From: Paracyclopina nana
Taxonomy: Eukaryota > Arthropoda > Copepoda > Cyclopoida > Cyclopettidae
Length of the DNA: 64,000 nucleotides
NCBI GenBank assembly: GCA_019096065.1
Contig: JAGUCH010000004.1
Location: 7,130,001-7,194,000, forward strand
Reading direction: 5' to 3'
A program made the translations under genes and the position numbers. The notes beneath the pieces are model-generated. The model searched no databases. It saw only the letters and a program-made list of their open reading frames with translations, and was not told the DNA's origin. Below, piece after piece: positions 10,767 to 20,791 of this stretch. The stretch's first letter is position 1; the number at the start of each line of letters is the position of its first letter.

Positions 10767-11288
10767 CTAGACGACTCCCTCGAGGGGGTCCTCCTCCGCC
10801 ACAAAAAGGTGGAGGACCCACGCCGAGACCCTGGGCAGGTCCTGGGGCTCGTCCCAGAGCCGGCTGACGAGCCGATACAGGCCCCTGGGCCTGGCCCGGT
10901 GGACCCAGGCGAGGGCGGGCAGGGCCACCAAATAGTAGGTGGCCGCCCCTGCCACGTTCAGGGCCACGCCCTAGAGGATCTCTTCGGCCTGCAATACGAG
11001 AAAAAGTCGAGCTTTCGAGCTTTGACCAAATAGATAACGAATAATGCACTTACGAAGCCCTGAACGGGGCAGGGAGGGCACTCCTCGTTGCCCAAAGGGG
11101 CTGCGGGCGGGGCCGCAGGTGGCTGGGGCCACCCCGCCGCGGACTCGGCCGCGGGGGGCGCCCCTACGGGAGCCTCAGTGGTTGAAGGATTCTACATTCC
11201 CAATGAAAAGATACAGTTTTACGAAAGGATTCAACAGATTCGATTCGAAATAAAAACTTACGAACAAACCGTGAAGGAAGCCCGCCAT
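10767..11288 (-). CDS. Small membrane protein, tentatively DMAC1/DUF4536-like
   Basis: Three exons can be read: 11288-11262, 11191-11054 and 10970-10767, about 122 aa. Donors are GTAAGT at both junctions and all phases are 0. The first exon gives MAGFLHGLF. The second is Ala/Pro-rich and ends NEECPPCPVQGF. The third begins with a hydrophobic segment (GVALNVAGAATYYLVALPAL), and the frame ends in TAG. The CxxC followed by a Gly/Ala-rich membrane segment resembles the DMAC1 (TMEM261) family, which helps assemble complex I, but this is a weak match by eye. The usual acceptor TTGCAG at 10989 would bring in an in-frame TAG; the CTCTAG acceptor 18 nt further avoids it. The coding exons are strikingly GC-rich with G/C in most third positions, unlike neighbouring genes. 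Confidence 0.35.
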
Positions 11289-11776
11289 GTTTTGAACTTT
11301 TTAGTAAACAAGGCGCGCTACCAGACAAATCCGGTCTTAAATCGGCCAAATTTTACGTGAAAAAGCCTCTTTTTATTACACGCCTCTACGTGAAGTCTGG
11401 GAGCGCTGTTAGATGAAGGTAACGGCTTCGCTAATACCTACTACCCCACTTGAATTCGAATTCTTTATTACATATATATAGAATACAAGTACTATAGTAT
11501 ATACTCGAGTATATTGGAAGCTTTGAGATCAAAATAAAAACAAGACGAGTGCAAGTGCCAAAAGCCGGCTTTGAAGTCTGCAAGTCTGCGAGGCCTCGAA
11601 AAGTTTGCGAGATCTCGAAAAGGTGGAAAAGTCCGCGAAGACTGCGGGAAGTGCGAGTTATAAAGTGAGAATTTGCACGCGATAAGAAGAACAAAGTGCG
11701 AAAAGTTACAGAAAACGCGCTTAAATACGTGCGAAAAGAGAGCGTTCTTCGTCTTGCAATAAGTTTGTGACGATCC

Positions 11777-12826
11777 TTAGTTGGCATCGCTGTTGACGTC
11801 TTGGGAAGCCTTTGATCCAGCTGAATCCTGGTCCTTATCTGCGTTTGAGAGAGGTTCAGCCTCATTGACTTCGTCTTTGTCCGGAATGGACTCTGCTGCT
11901 GAATCCAAGCGACGGTTATCTCGGGCTCGAGCCCGGCGAGACCGTCTCTTCAAAGTCCGCGGCCCGCACCCTTCAGTAACAGGTACCTGAAAAGGTGCAT
12001 GGAAAAGAGTACATGAGTAACCTGTAAACAGTTCATAACTTGATAGGTCCTTACCCAGCCCTTGGGATTAGGGACGTCATAGATGTGGGCCAGCCCTGAC
12101 ATGATGCTGGGGTTCCGGCGTAGTGTCCCATAGGGGTCCATGGCAGCCATTGCCATTTGGAGCGAATGGACATCAGGGTCACGCATAGTCGGGGCTGGAG
12201 GCAAAGCTCGGACCTCTGGTGTACAGCAGTGAAATACCGCTGCATGCTCAGATGGGGCCTTTGTTGGAAGCATTTGCATGGCTCCACTGGCAGCCGCTGA
12301 CTCCGTACGAATAGCTCGAAACGTGGCCACGAACCTACGGCACCATCGTGATGTCCACACGCAGAAGTACACCAACATGCCAAGCAAAATCTGTAAGGAA
12401 GAGGTGGTAAATAAAATTTGGCCATAGTTGCAAAACTAGCCATAAGGTTGAACTTACCAAAGCCATCCCAATGGAGGCTCCAAGACCGATCCATCCCATT
12501 ACACCGTATCGGTGATAATTGAAAACCTCATCGATCCAGTCCCTCTGAGGGGCAATGGGACGATAACCATTTGGTACCGCTGGCATTAAATCTCGGGGGT
12601 CAAACACCTCCACTTCAAAGGGATCGACAGGAGCTGGGTCAAATCCAGGTCCACCCTCAGCTTCAGAAATGCCACTCTCAGGAATAGCAACATTAGGACC
12701 TATTGGGCCCGTGGTTTGAGAATCCACAAGCGCAGGATCCACTGTTGATGACTGGATTGGAACCTCCGTGGGAGCCTCTGCAGAGCTGCCCTCTGGAGTT
12801 AGAGAAACCCAGGCCAAAATGACCAT
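11777..12826 (-). CDS. Single-pass membrane protein in virus-like cluster, family unknown
   Basis: Three exons, 12826-12458, 12390-12055 and 11986-11777, join in phase 0 and encode about 304 aa. Splice sites are GTAAGT/TTACAG and GTAAGG/TTTCAG. The protein starts with a short hydrophobic segment (MVILAWVSL) that could be a signal peptide. A roughly 100-residue Pro-, Ser- and acid-rich region follows. One membrane helix spans the first splice junction (about residues 112-135). The C-terminal part has a basic cluster (RRSRRARARDNRR) and an acidic tail, which fits a type I membrane protein. It is divergent from the plus-strand gene at 13113, with 286 bases between the starts. I do not recognise the family; it could be a host gene or part of an integrated virus. 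Confidence 0.6.
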
Positions 12827-13016
12827 CGCGATTTGATTGGGATTGGAATATCTCTAGAAAAGTGACCAGCTTGGACGAAGTCCGATGGGAGAATGATTAA
12901 CATTAAGTGAAAGCTGAGGGTTGCAACTGCCTGTTGCACCCTCGCTACGTTTCACGACCTAGGAAGTCAAAAATGTCCGTGCAACTCGACGATGAGCGTG
13001 CGCGCACGCGCCCATC

Positions 13017-13026
13017 TTATAAGGAA
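13017..13026 (+). promoter_or_regulatory. TATA-type promoter motif TTATAAGGAA
   Basis: The 10-base motif lies 96 bases before the start at 13113. The identical 10 bases recur at 14664-14673, before the next gene, so they look like a shared promoter element. Confidence 0.55.
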
Positions 13027-13112
13027 GTGGTATAAGTCCTGTTACCTTGTTCTTTTTTACCTAGACAAAAAATGACCTTGGGTTTTTTAAAAGGGACAAC
13101 CCACGCATTTAA

Positions 13113-14489
13113 ATGCCCGAGAGTGTGGGGCATATCTGTAAAGATGCGTATAAAAAGGGCAGGTTACGGCCTTACAGCAACAGTCTGGAAATGAGCGATA
13201 GCTTGAATAGCCTCGATAATCTAAGGATGTCTCTGATCACCGAATCCATGGAAGGAGAATCTGCATTGGTCTCTATGATGGAGACTGATAAGACTGGAGA
13301 GTTCAACGAGCAAGAGGTTAGTGAGCTCCTAAAGGATGATGAGCCAGTTATGGATCGCAACATGCCTGCTGTCAATATTGAGAACCAAGCCCAGAATCAG
13401 ACGACTAGACACCAGGACCAAGAGGAACCCCTCGAGGTCCCATTGGAAAGGGTATCCTCCAGTTTGGGGTACCCATTGCCATTTGAGGATTTGATCAGGC
13501 CTCCCCACATGGAGGGCCTACAGGCCTATGCGAGGGAGGCGAGCCGGACCAGAGCTACTATACAGCAGCATTATGATGCAAGCCTGTTGAAGATAGCTAC
13601 GAAAGAGGTCATGACTGTTGGAAAGGAGGTGCCTTTTGACCTAACGATTAGGATAAATGGAGAACCCTATGAACGGACCGAGCCTCGTAGGCCATTGAAG
13701 GTGAAAAACTTTGACTGCATTGAATTGATTATCGAGCCAGTGAGTAAAGGTGGGGAGATTCCCGATTTTCTTGTTATATTTCCGATGCTAGACAATCTAC
13801 CAGTCTACAATTTGCCTGACAAGATGGAATATGACGAGAATGTCCATAAGTTGGCCAATGTCAGAAGTTGGTCTGCCGTCCAGAGCCCAACAGCTGTTGG
13901 GTATTATGTTCATGGAATCCGTGGACAGGGTGGGGCTCAACTCCCTGTAGTAGTCTCCAAACATTATACCAAGCGAGGCTGCATTCAGATCATGCCAACA
14001 TTGGACTCATCATTTTGGGATCCGCGGATGTTCCATGATTTGACGTCACCTTACTTGCAACTGTATGTGGGACCGCCGTCCTGCCTTAACAATGGTGTGG
14101 CCCAAGCACCACGAAAATTGGACGTGAAGATCGATATGACCGCACTCCTGCCTACCATGGTAGCCCAGTTTGTTGATCGAGCCATTGGAACGTATCCGCA
14201 ATGCGTGAGGTACACAGCCGGGGCCAGGCCCCAAAAACTAGCCGCGTTTGTGGAGAAGTCTTGGCAACAAAAACCAAGGCGAGGACCTAGACTGTACGCC
14301 GATGTAGCGCGCGGGCGCCCTTTTGGCGCAGGAACGAATGGACCAGACATATTGCACGCTAAGCGCTCCAAAGTCGATAAGAATAAGGAGCATGTGAACT
14401 ATCTCCTCCAGACTAAAATGGAGGAAATGAGCCCCAGCGACATCAAGGTATTCACTGAGGCGATTAATGGATTTGTCGGGCAGTTCTGA
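13113..14489 (+). CDS. Uncharacterised 458-aa protein, possible structural protein of a virus-derived locus
   Basis: This intron-less gene opens at ATG 13113; an alternative ATG lies at 13191. The N-terminal 110 residues are acidic and low-complexity. The middle (about residues 150-370) is compact and beta-rich by eye, with motifs such as SSFWDPRMFHDLTSPYLQ. The last 90 residues are basic, with patches rich in Lys and Arg. There is no signal peptide or membrane segment. A compact core with an acidic head and basic tail would suit a capsid- or nucleoprotein-like role, but no family signature is visible. Its promoter motif is shared with the following glycoprotein-like gene, so the two probably belong together. 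Confidence 0.55.
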   Translation: MPESVGHICKDAYKKGRLRPYSNSLEMSDSLNSLDNLRMSLITESMEGESALVSMMETDKTGEFNEQEVSELLKDDEPVMDRNMPAVNIENQAQNQTTRHQDQEEPLEVPLERVSSSLGYPLPFEDLIRPPHMEGLQAYAREASRTRATIQQHYDASLLKIATKEVMTVGKEVPFDLTIRINGEPYERTEPRRPLKVKNFDCIELIIEPVSKGGEIPDFLVIFPMLDNLPVYNLPDKMEYDENVHKLANVRSWSAVQSPTAVGYYVHGIRGQGGAQLPVVVSKHYTKRGCIQIMPTLDSSFWDPRMFHDLTSPYLQLYVGPPSCLNNGVAQAPRKLDVKIDMTALLPTMVAQFVDRAIGTYPQCVRYTAGARPQKLAAFVEKSWQQKPRRGPRLYADVARGRPFGAGTNGPDILHAKRSKVDKNKEHVNYLLQTKMEEMSPSDIKVFTEAINGFVGQF

Positions 14490-14663
14490 AAAATGAAATT
14501 ACCCTTCAGAATCGAATTGTACATATTGATAAAATACTTGGTTGTGGGCCAATACTCTTAACTTTTTACCATACATGTCGACATGCTATGATAATAAAAA
14601 CCAATGGAAAAAAGCAAAGAGTGTCTAGACATAGTAAGGTGGCGTGCCCACACTTGTCTGGGT

Positions 14664-14673
14664 TTATAAGGAA
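14664..14673 (+). promoter_or_regulatory. TATA-type promoter motif TTATAAGGAA (second copy)
   Basis: Identical to the motif at 13017-13026 and 63 bases before the start at 14727. The 14490-14726 gap also holds an AATAAA near 14595 that could end the preceding transcript. Confidence 0.55.
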
Positions 14674-14726
14674 AGTTAGCGGTCTTGGGGCCCATATAGT
14701 TTCTGATCAGAATTTGTGCTGGTAAG

Positions 14727-15968
14727 ATGTCGTTTGAATTGGTCTTCATACTCACCCTTTTGGGATCTGGCACTTGGGGCCTGTCCAACTACCCAAACAC
14801 TCAGTTCGTACTGGATGAGGCACTTTGCCATTCCGGACATGCCCTAGTTCCAGTTCGAGTGGTCCATCATCCTAGAATGGTGAAAAAGGCTATGGTGTTA
14901 GATACGAAGGATTACAGTGGCCTTTTGCAATCAACAATTGGCGTCCTGAATAATATTGACACCGTGGTAAAAGAAGTTAAGGACAAGGAGGACTTGGTCC
15001 ATATTGGGAATATGTTGGCAGTTGGCGAAGAGAGTACCCCTAACACCATCGACAAAGCTTGTTCCAAACGTCAAGGGTTTGTACCATTTGCCCCTAAAAC
15101 TTATGAAGACATGGACGTTTTTCTAGAACTATTACGTTATACGGCAAAGGAAAGCCCTCTTGCCACTAAGGTAACTTTATGTGTAAAGTTTCGGATTGTC
15201 AATGAGGTACCTATGTCCTTGGATGGGAAAACCACATTTCCTCAAGTGGGGTATGAGAAAAAACCGGATGATCAGATAATTGCAGGTTACCCGTGTATCA
15301 CGGGGTATTTCACTGTGGGACAAGGGCCGAGGACCATGACGTCAGTTAAAGCCCATGCACCACACAGTGATGGGAAGGCAACGATGTGTGTCCAAAATGA
15401 CTTTGTCATCACCCATAAGGACTTTGTCAAATCTGAATTGTCTGGGAGAAAGAGCTTCCTTGAAAAGGCCTACAACGCCGTGATGGCCCTAGCAGAATCA
15501 GGTAAATCGACAAAATTCACCGATGGCATGATAGCAAATACCACTCCACTGAGAGTACCACCGAAAGTTTCTTTGGCCTTTCGACTACTGAAAGGTTTTA
15601 GCAAGGTCTTTTTGAAGTCTGGATTAATACCAAATGATCTGCAGCAAGTATTGTCATATGCTGACACAGTTGTGCAATTTGCCAGAAATTTTGGACAGGC
15701 AGGCACACGGTTCAGCATACCAACTCTGGCGCATAATAGTGACAGAAATGCGGCCATCATTACTAATGTTTATGAACCTTTGGCGAACACTGAGCAGAGT
15801 GGAGACTTTGTCACTCAGGGAATAGTTGGGTATAAAGAAATGGACCCTACCCCTGAGGTCACATATCATATTGTGTCACGAAGCAAAAACGGATTCTTGT
15901 TGCATGATAGGTATTTGACCCGTCGAAATGATCTAGTGTTTGTGTCTCGGGGAAATACCCACCTATAG
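14727..15968 (+). CDS. Glycoprotein-like gene, N-terminal part, family unknown
   Basis: The 413-residue frame starts with a good signal peptide (MSFELVFILTLLGSGTWG). The rest is an ectodomain with a few Cys and a long helical stretch at about residues 240-320. The frame closes at 15968. A second frame, offset by one base, is open from 15937 to 16614 and supplies a Cys-rich section, a membrane helix and a basic tail. Signal peptide plus ectodomain plus late membrane helix is the plan of a viral envelope glycoprotein or a host type I receptor. I see no diagnostic fusion-protein motif. The break lies in the overlap 15937-15968. An indel, programmed frameshifting or a sequencing error could each explain it. 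Confidence 0.55.
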   Translation: MSFELVFILTLLGSGTWGLSNYPNTQFVLDEALCHSGHALVPVRVVHHPRMVKKAMVLDTKDYSGLLQSTIGVLNNIDTVVKEVKDKEDLVHIGNMLAVGEESTPNTIDKACSKRQGFVPFAPKTYEDMDVFLELLRYTAKESPLATKVTLCVKFRIVNEVPMSLDGKTTFPQVGYEKKPDDQIIAGYPCITGYFTVGQGPRTMTSVKAHAPHSDGKATMCVQNDFVITHKDFVKSELSGRKSFLEKAYNAVMALAESGKSTKFTDGMIANTTPLRVPPKVSLAFRLLKGFSKVFLKSGLIPNDLQQVLSYADTVVQFARNFGQAGTRFSIPTLAHNSDRNAAIITNVYEPLANTEQSGDFVTQGIVGYKEMDPTPEVTYHIVSRSKNGFLLHDRYLTRRNDLVFVSRGNTHL

Positions 15969-16614
15969 TGATTGCTTCGTTCATGACCATAATTTAACCG
16001 TGTGTGAAAACAAGGACTTTGACTTGACAGAAGGAGTCCAACACTGTGCTAAAGTACTTTTAGGGCTAGCTCTGGGTGACCCATTTGACGCCTGTGAATT
16101 AGAGCCACTTAAAACTAACACGCTCACTGATGTGGGATGTGCAAATTATAAAGGGTTCTTAAATTTGGTCTCAAGTGCAATGATTAATAGGACTTGTTTA
16201 AATGACTTCAAGAACTCAATGGTATTGGAACCAGGATCCTATCAGATCCTTAGCAATTGTAAGGTTTCCCTTGGAACTCAAAGTACTGGATACGAGGACT
16301 CTCCTTGGGAAAGTGATATGGTGAAGTTCTTTACAAAATTCCCTGAAGATGAACTTGGAGGTTTATTCAATAATTGGGAAATAATCCTGACGGTGAGCCT
16401 ATTGTCTGCAGCACTGGGATTCACGTGTATGGGCATATTGATTTGGAGAAGGCGGCGAGTGTGCAGCCGATGTTATGATGATGGAGGCTATGTGAGACCT
16501 AATACGTCCCGCTCACGGCTTCGCTACAATAGAGGAGATCGCAAGAAAGATGCTGACCAAAATCAGCGCCTTACTGTGCGAATGAGTGGCCTGGGAGGCG
16601 CGACGTTAGTATAA
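15937..16614 (+). CDS. Glycoprotein-like gene, C-terminal part with membrane anchor
   Basis: About 225 codons are open from the stop at 15934-15936. No ATG lies near the 5' end, so the segment most likely belongs to the preceding frame. It carries at least eight Cys and N-glycosylation sequons (for example NRT). A hydrophobic helix sits at about 16380-16440, followed by a stop-transfer sequence RRRR, a short Cys pair and a basic cytoplasmic tail. The coding end is TAA at 16612-16614. Confidence 0.5.
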   Translation, partial: CLCLGEIPTYSDCFVHDHNLTVCENKDFDLTEGVQHCAKVLLGLALGDPFDACELEPLKTNTLTDVGCANYKGFLNLVSSAMINRTCLNDFKNSMVLEPGSYQILSNCKVSLGTQSTGYEDSPWESDMVKFFTKFPEDELGGLFNNWEIILTVSLLSAALGFTCMGILIWRRRRVCSRCYDDGGYVRPNTSRSRLRYNRGDRKKDADQNQRLTVRMSGLGGATLV

Positions 16615-17888
16615 TAACTGTATCAACCTTAATGTGATGTAAGCGATCAATGACACCTTTTTTATATTTTTAGAGCTTAAAAAATATTTCAAAAGCTGAA
16701 AAAGTTAGGGCCGGGGAATGATGGGCAATAAGTACATCATGTCTCTGGTGCACGTTACGACCAGAATAGGACTTGATTGGACCCCTCCAGTGGAACCTGT
16801 GGAAACCGTGGAGCCCGTGGAGCCGCCAGAAGTCCGGAAGGTTGCCCATTCACCGCTACATCACCACCTCAAAATCACAAAACCTCCCTTCTTAAAAAAC
16901 ACCTTTTCATCTCCTCCAACTCTCTGATTGTTGTTGCTGCTGCTGCTACTACCTATGCGTTGAGCCTTACCTATGGCAATTCACCTGACCTTGAGTGGAG
17001 AAGTTGCTAGCCATTGTGTGGAGGAGTTGCTAGCTGCTACATAGAGAGGACCTGCAGCTGCATGATAACGGAGAGAAGCAGATGGAAGCAGATGGAAGCT
17101 GATGGAACTTGCTGCGATGCATCGAGTGGAGAAGAAGGAGAAGACTCGGGGAGTTCGATGGGGGACTTCAGAGAAACAAGACATGGACCAAGTGCACATG
17201 GCCCATTGAGTGAGCTCTGCCCTGCTATTGTCCCACCAAAGTTCTCCAAAGTGTGCTGAGGCATGAAGAAGATGGCCACAAGAATATTTACTGCAGTACT
17301 TATTTCTTTGTATTTGCTGCCATTAATTTGTGTGGTGTTAAAAGCTGAGTGAATAAGACAACCTTGTTTGACTTTGTTCGACCATAACTTGTATAGTGGT
17401 TTCCTGGGCAGTTATGCACCCTAGTCTGAGGCTGTTGAGGCCGTTGAGGACGTGGGTAGGAGGCCCAATCACTGGTCTACAGCACTGAAGCTTGCCATGT
17501 GATGTATCTCGCCAGAGTTGGAGCACTGAGGCTGCGGCTTTGGGTCCAAGGCGAGTAGACATCCGGCCAGCACCCGGAGGCTGCGAACGGTACCGCGACC
17601 ATGAAGCCGATGCTAACCGTCCTAGGCTTCAGAGGGTGTGACCGTCGCACACCAGGTTTGGGCGAGTTTGGGCGGACAGACTATTATAAAGTATTCTATC
17701 ATGCTTTAAATGACTTTTCAAGGTACTTCCCATTGGATTTGGACATTAAAAATGGTATATTTTTGCTCTGCTAATGCCACTGGATCTACCTGCATTGAAA
17801 TTTTTAAGATTAAAAAGTTTGGGCGAGTTTGGGCATTTTATATGGTCCCGTTTTTAACTGAGATGTTTTATACGGATTTTTACGGAAG
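16615..17888. other. Gene-free stretch between virus-like cluster and minisatellite
   Basis: No supported gene. There is a short CTG-like run near 16930 and a GCAGATGGAA direct repeat near 17080. Open frames are short and show no splice-supported continuation. Confidence 0.5.
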
Positions 17889-17975
17889 GGAATATAACGG
17901 AACGGAATATAATGGAACGGAATTTAACGGAACGGAATTTAGCGGCACGGATTTTTGCGGACACGGATTTCAACA
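17889..17975 (+). repeat. 15-bp tandem repeat, GGAATTTAACGGAAC family
   Basis: About five units of 15 bp with small changes (GGAATATAACGGAAC, GGAATATAATGGAAC and so on). It has the same period as the larger array immediately downstream but a different sequence. Confidence 0.85.
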
Positions 17976-18002
17976 GATATACCTTTTGTGTGTCTTTTGT
18001 TC

Positions 18003-18352
18003 CCTATAGCATTTTGTCTCATAGCATAATGTCCCATAACAAATTGTCACAAAGCAAATTGTCGCATAGCATATTGGCTCATAGGCATTTGTCACATAGC
18101 ATATTGTCTCATGCCATATTGTCCCATAGCATATTGGCTCAAAGCAAATTGTCACATAGGGATTTGTCTCATAGCATATTGGCTCATAGCAAATTGTCAC
18201 ATAGCATATTGTCCCATAGCATAATGTCTCATAGCATAATGTCACATAGCATAATGTCTCATACCTGCATATTGGCACATAGCATTTTGTCACATAGCAT
18301 TTTGGCTCATAGCATAATGTCTCATAGCATATTGTCACATAGCAAATTATAA
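18003..18352 (+). repeat. 15-bp minisatellite CATAGCATATTGTCA, forward block
   Basis: About 23 tandem 15-bp units. Variants change the middle (CATAGCAAATTGTCA, CATAGCATAATGTCT). Because 15 is a multiple of 3, several frames on both strands stay open and read as five-residue repeats such as HSILS; I treat these as artefacts of the repeat. Confidence 0.9.
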
Positions 18353-18527
18353 AAAAAGCCAATTTAACTAAACATGCTAATATGCATATTGTTTCATAGC
18401 ATATTGTCACATAGCAAATTATAAAAAAAGCCAATTTAACTAAACATGCTAATATGCATATTGTCTCATAGCATATTGTCACATAGCAAATTATAAAAAA
18501 GTCAATTTAACTAAACATGCTAATATG
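18313..18527 (+). repeat. 72-bp higher-order repeat, three copies
   Basis: Each unit combines minisatellite units with a unique segment containing CCAATTTAACTAAACATGCT. Copies end at 18384, 18456 and 18527, so the period is 72, 72 and 71. An inverted copy of the same segment lies at about 19785-19830. Confidence 0.85.
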
Positions 18528-18569
18528 CATATTTTCTCATAGCATATTGTCACATAACATTATATCCTA

Positions 18570-18906
18570 TGGGACAATTTGCTATGTGACAAATGCCTAT
18601 TAGACAATTTGGTATGTGACGATTTCCTATGAGCAAATATGCTATGTGACCTTGTGCTATGTTACAATTTGCTATGTTACATTGTGCTATGTGACAATAT
18701 GCTATGAGACAATATGCTAAGAGACAATATGCTATATGACAAATGCCTATGAGACAAATGCCTATGAGACAATATGCTATGCGACAATTTGCTCTGAGCC
18801 AATATGATATGGGACTATATCCTATGAGACAATATGCTATGAGACAATTTGCTATGAGCCAATATGCTATGGGACATAATGGTATGTGACAATATGCTAT
18901 GAGACA
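18570..18906 (-). repeat. 15-bp minisatellite, reverse block
   Basis: The same unit in reverse orientation (TGACAATATGCTATG), about 22 copies. With the forward block upstream it forms a very large inverted repeat. Confidence 0.9.
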
Positions 18907-19017
18907 AGGCCCTTTTTTCAAATCAGTAAGTATAATATAACCTTGTAGCCTTATTGGCTATGGAACATTTTGTTATGATCCAAGAATATAAAACTATTAA
19001 TTTGCAATTTTTTGTAA

Positions 19018-19040
19018 AGCTGGACACATGCGCGTAGCCT
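19018..19040 (+). repeat. 23-bp direct repeat, copy 1
   Basis: The segment starting AGCTGGACACATGC recurs at 20259-20281 with one mismatch. The pair brackets the second forward/reverse set of minisatellite blocks. Confidence 0.8.
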
Positions 19041-19059
19041 GAAAAAAGGACCCATACAT

Positions 19060-19376
19060 TGCATAGCATATTGTCACACAGGCATTCGTCACATAGCATA
19101 TTGGCTCATAGCATAATGGCACATAGCAAATTGTCTCATAGCATATTGTCACATAGCACAATGTCACATGGCATATTGGCTCATACCAAATTGTCACATA
19201 GCAAATTGTCTCATAGCAAATTGTCTCATAGGCATTTGTCACATAGCATATTGTCTCATAGCATCTTGTCTAATAGCATATTGTCACATAGCATTATGTC
19301 CAATAGCATATTGGCTCATAGCAAATTGTCACATATCAAATTGTCTCATAGCATATTGTCTCATAGGATAAAATGC
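19060..19376 (+). repeat. 15-bp minisatellite, second forward block
   Basis: About 21 units in forward orientation, followed by about one reverse unit at 19377-19396. Confidence 0.9.
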
Positions 19377-19396
19377 TATGTGACAATAAGCCATTG

Positions 19397-19764
19397 GAGG
19401 GACAAACTTTTTCGCTAGATGGCGCTTTTTGGGCAAGTATATTTGGAAAAACTGTCGCGCGCGAAACTTGTCACGTGATCACGAGCGGCGATTTGATTGG
19501 CTGATCCGCGGAGCTAGGTTAGCAAAAATTGGTTTCAGGAATGAAAAGCTTGGAAATTTGCGTGAGTTGCATATGGTTTTATGGCTTGAAAGGGTGCCAT
19601 TTTATCCGTAGACTATGTCATATTAATAAAGTTTTTAGAATTAGGGCACCAAAAGCCAAAAAATAGCTCATTAGTGGTCGCCTATGTAGTGTAGCCATGT
19701 CAAATGTACTGGGCAAAGTTGCCGGGCTAGATGGCGCTGCGAATCTAGCGACTTCACGCCATAG
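19397..19764. other. Unique spacer between inverted minisatellite blocks
   Basis: About 370 bases without the 15-bp unit. GCTAGATGGCGCT occurs in direct orientation at 19414-19426 and 19726-19738, close to both ends. No gene is visible. Confidence 0.6.
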
Positions 19765-20131
19765 GCTTATATGCTATGAGACAAGATGCATATTAGCATA
19801 TTTAGTTAAATTGTTTTTTTATAATTTGCTATGTGACAATATGCTATGAGACATTATTCTATGAGCCAAAATGCTATGTGACAATTTACTATGTGCCATT
19901 ATGTTATGAGACATTATGCTATGAGACATTATGCTATGAGACATTATACTATGAGACATTATGCTATGAGACATTATGCTATGAGACATTATGCTATGAG
20001 ACATTATGCTATGAGACATTATGCCATGAGACATTATGCTATGAGACATTATGCTATGTGACAAATGCCTATGTGACATTATGCTATGAGACAAAAAGCT
20101 ATGGGACAGAATGCTATGTGACATTGTGTGT
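19765..20131 (-). repeat. 15-bp minisatellite, second reverse block
   Basis: About 23 reverse units, highly uniform at 19910-20055 (TGAGACATTATGCTA). It includes the inverted copy of the unique 72-bp-unit segment. Confidence 0.9.
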
Positions 20132-20791
20132 GGGCCCATGTAGCCTGATGCAGCACAGAATGTTACTTTATAATTATTCATGTGGCCATATATTATGGGA
20201 CATCATAATTTGTGACAATTTAGAGGACTTTCTTGGTAGAAATTGACTTTTTTCGTGGAGCTGGACACATGCTCGTAGCCTCAAAATGGGTTTAAAAGTG
20301 GCCTCAAATGCCCTGAGTTCTAAGGTTCATTTTTAGTAAGTTTGGAATACTAGCACCCTAAATATTTCAGTCACAGAGGCTTAAGAATGACTTAAAGACA
20401 GCGGCAATAAAATTAAGTCTGATGAAGATCAAAAATGCTTTAAGTTAATCTAGCATGTTTACTACATTTATAGATTGACAATATTTAGATCTAAATCATA
20501 ACATCATTTATGCAATTCTACTCCAGTTTTAGCTCTTGGTTGGGATCAACTCCACCTGTGAGTCACAAAGCTTGATTTGAGTCTGATCTAAATTCAAGAG
20601 GGTACTTTATTTATTCATCATATTAATCATAATCATGAGTATTTGTTGCAAGAGTAAATATGCATATTTGTTAATTGATTCTAATTGATATTCAGTCCTT
20701 GAGGTAAATGTTTCAAAGTAATGCCATTCGTTCGTAATCCTATGCACTATCCGGTCCTTGGTCATGTATCAGCCAGTCCTTAAAGTTAGTG
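20132..20791. other. Gene-free stretch
   Basis: AT-rich sequence between the minisatellite and the 3' end of the ankyrin/SOCS gene. It contains the second copy (20259-20281) of the 23-bp direct repeat. Nothing else was supported. Confidence 0.5.

Noticed and set aside
10749..11033. Plus-strand frame in the GC-rich island
   Set aside because: High GC keeps several frames open, but only the minus strand has matching GTAAGT donors and a continuous membrane-protein frame.
17912..19418. Long open frames encoding five-residue repeats such as HSILS or YETIC
   Set aside because: The 15-bp unit is a multiple of three, so frames stay open on both strands by arithmetic. No splice or start context supports them.
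18003..20131. Resemblance to a CRISPR array
   Set aside because: Units are contiguous 15-mers without unique spacers, in both orientations, in a eukaryotic locus.
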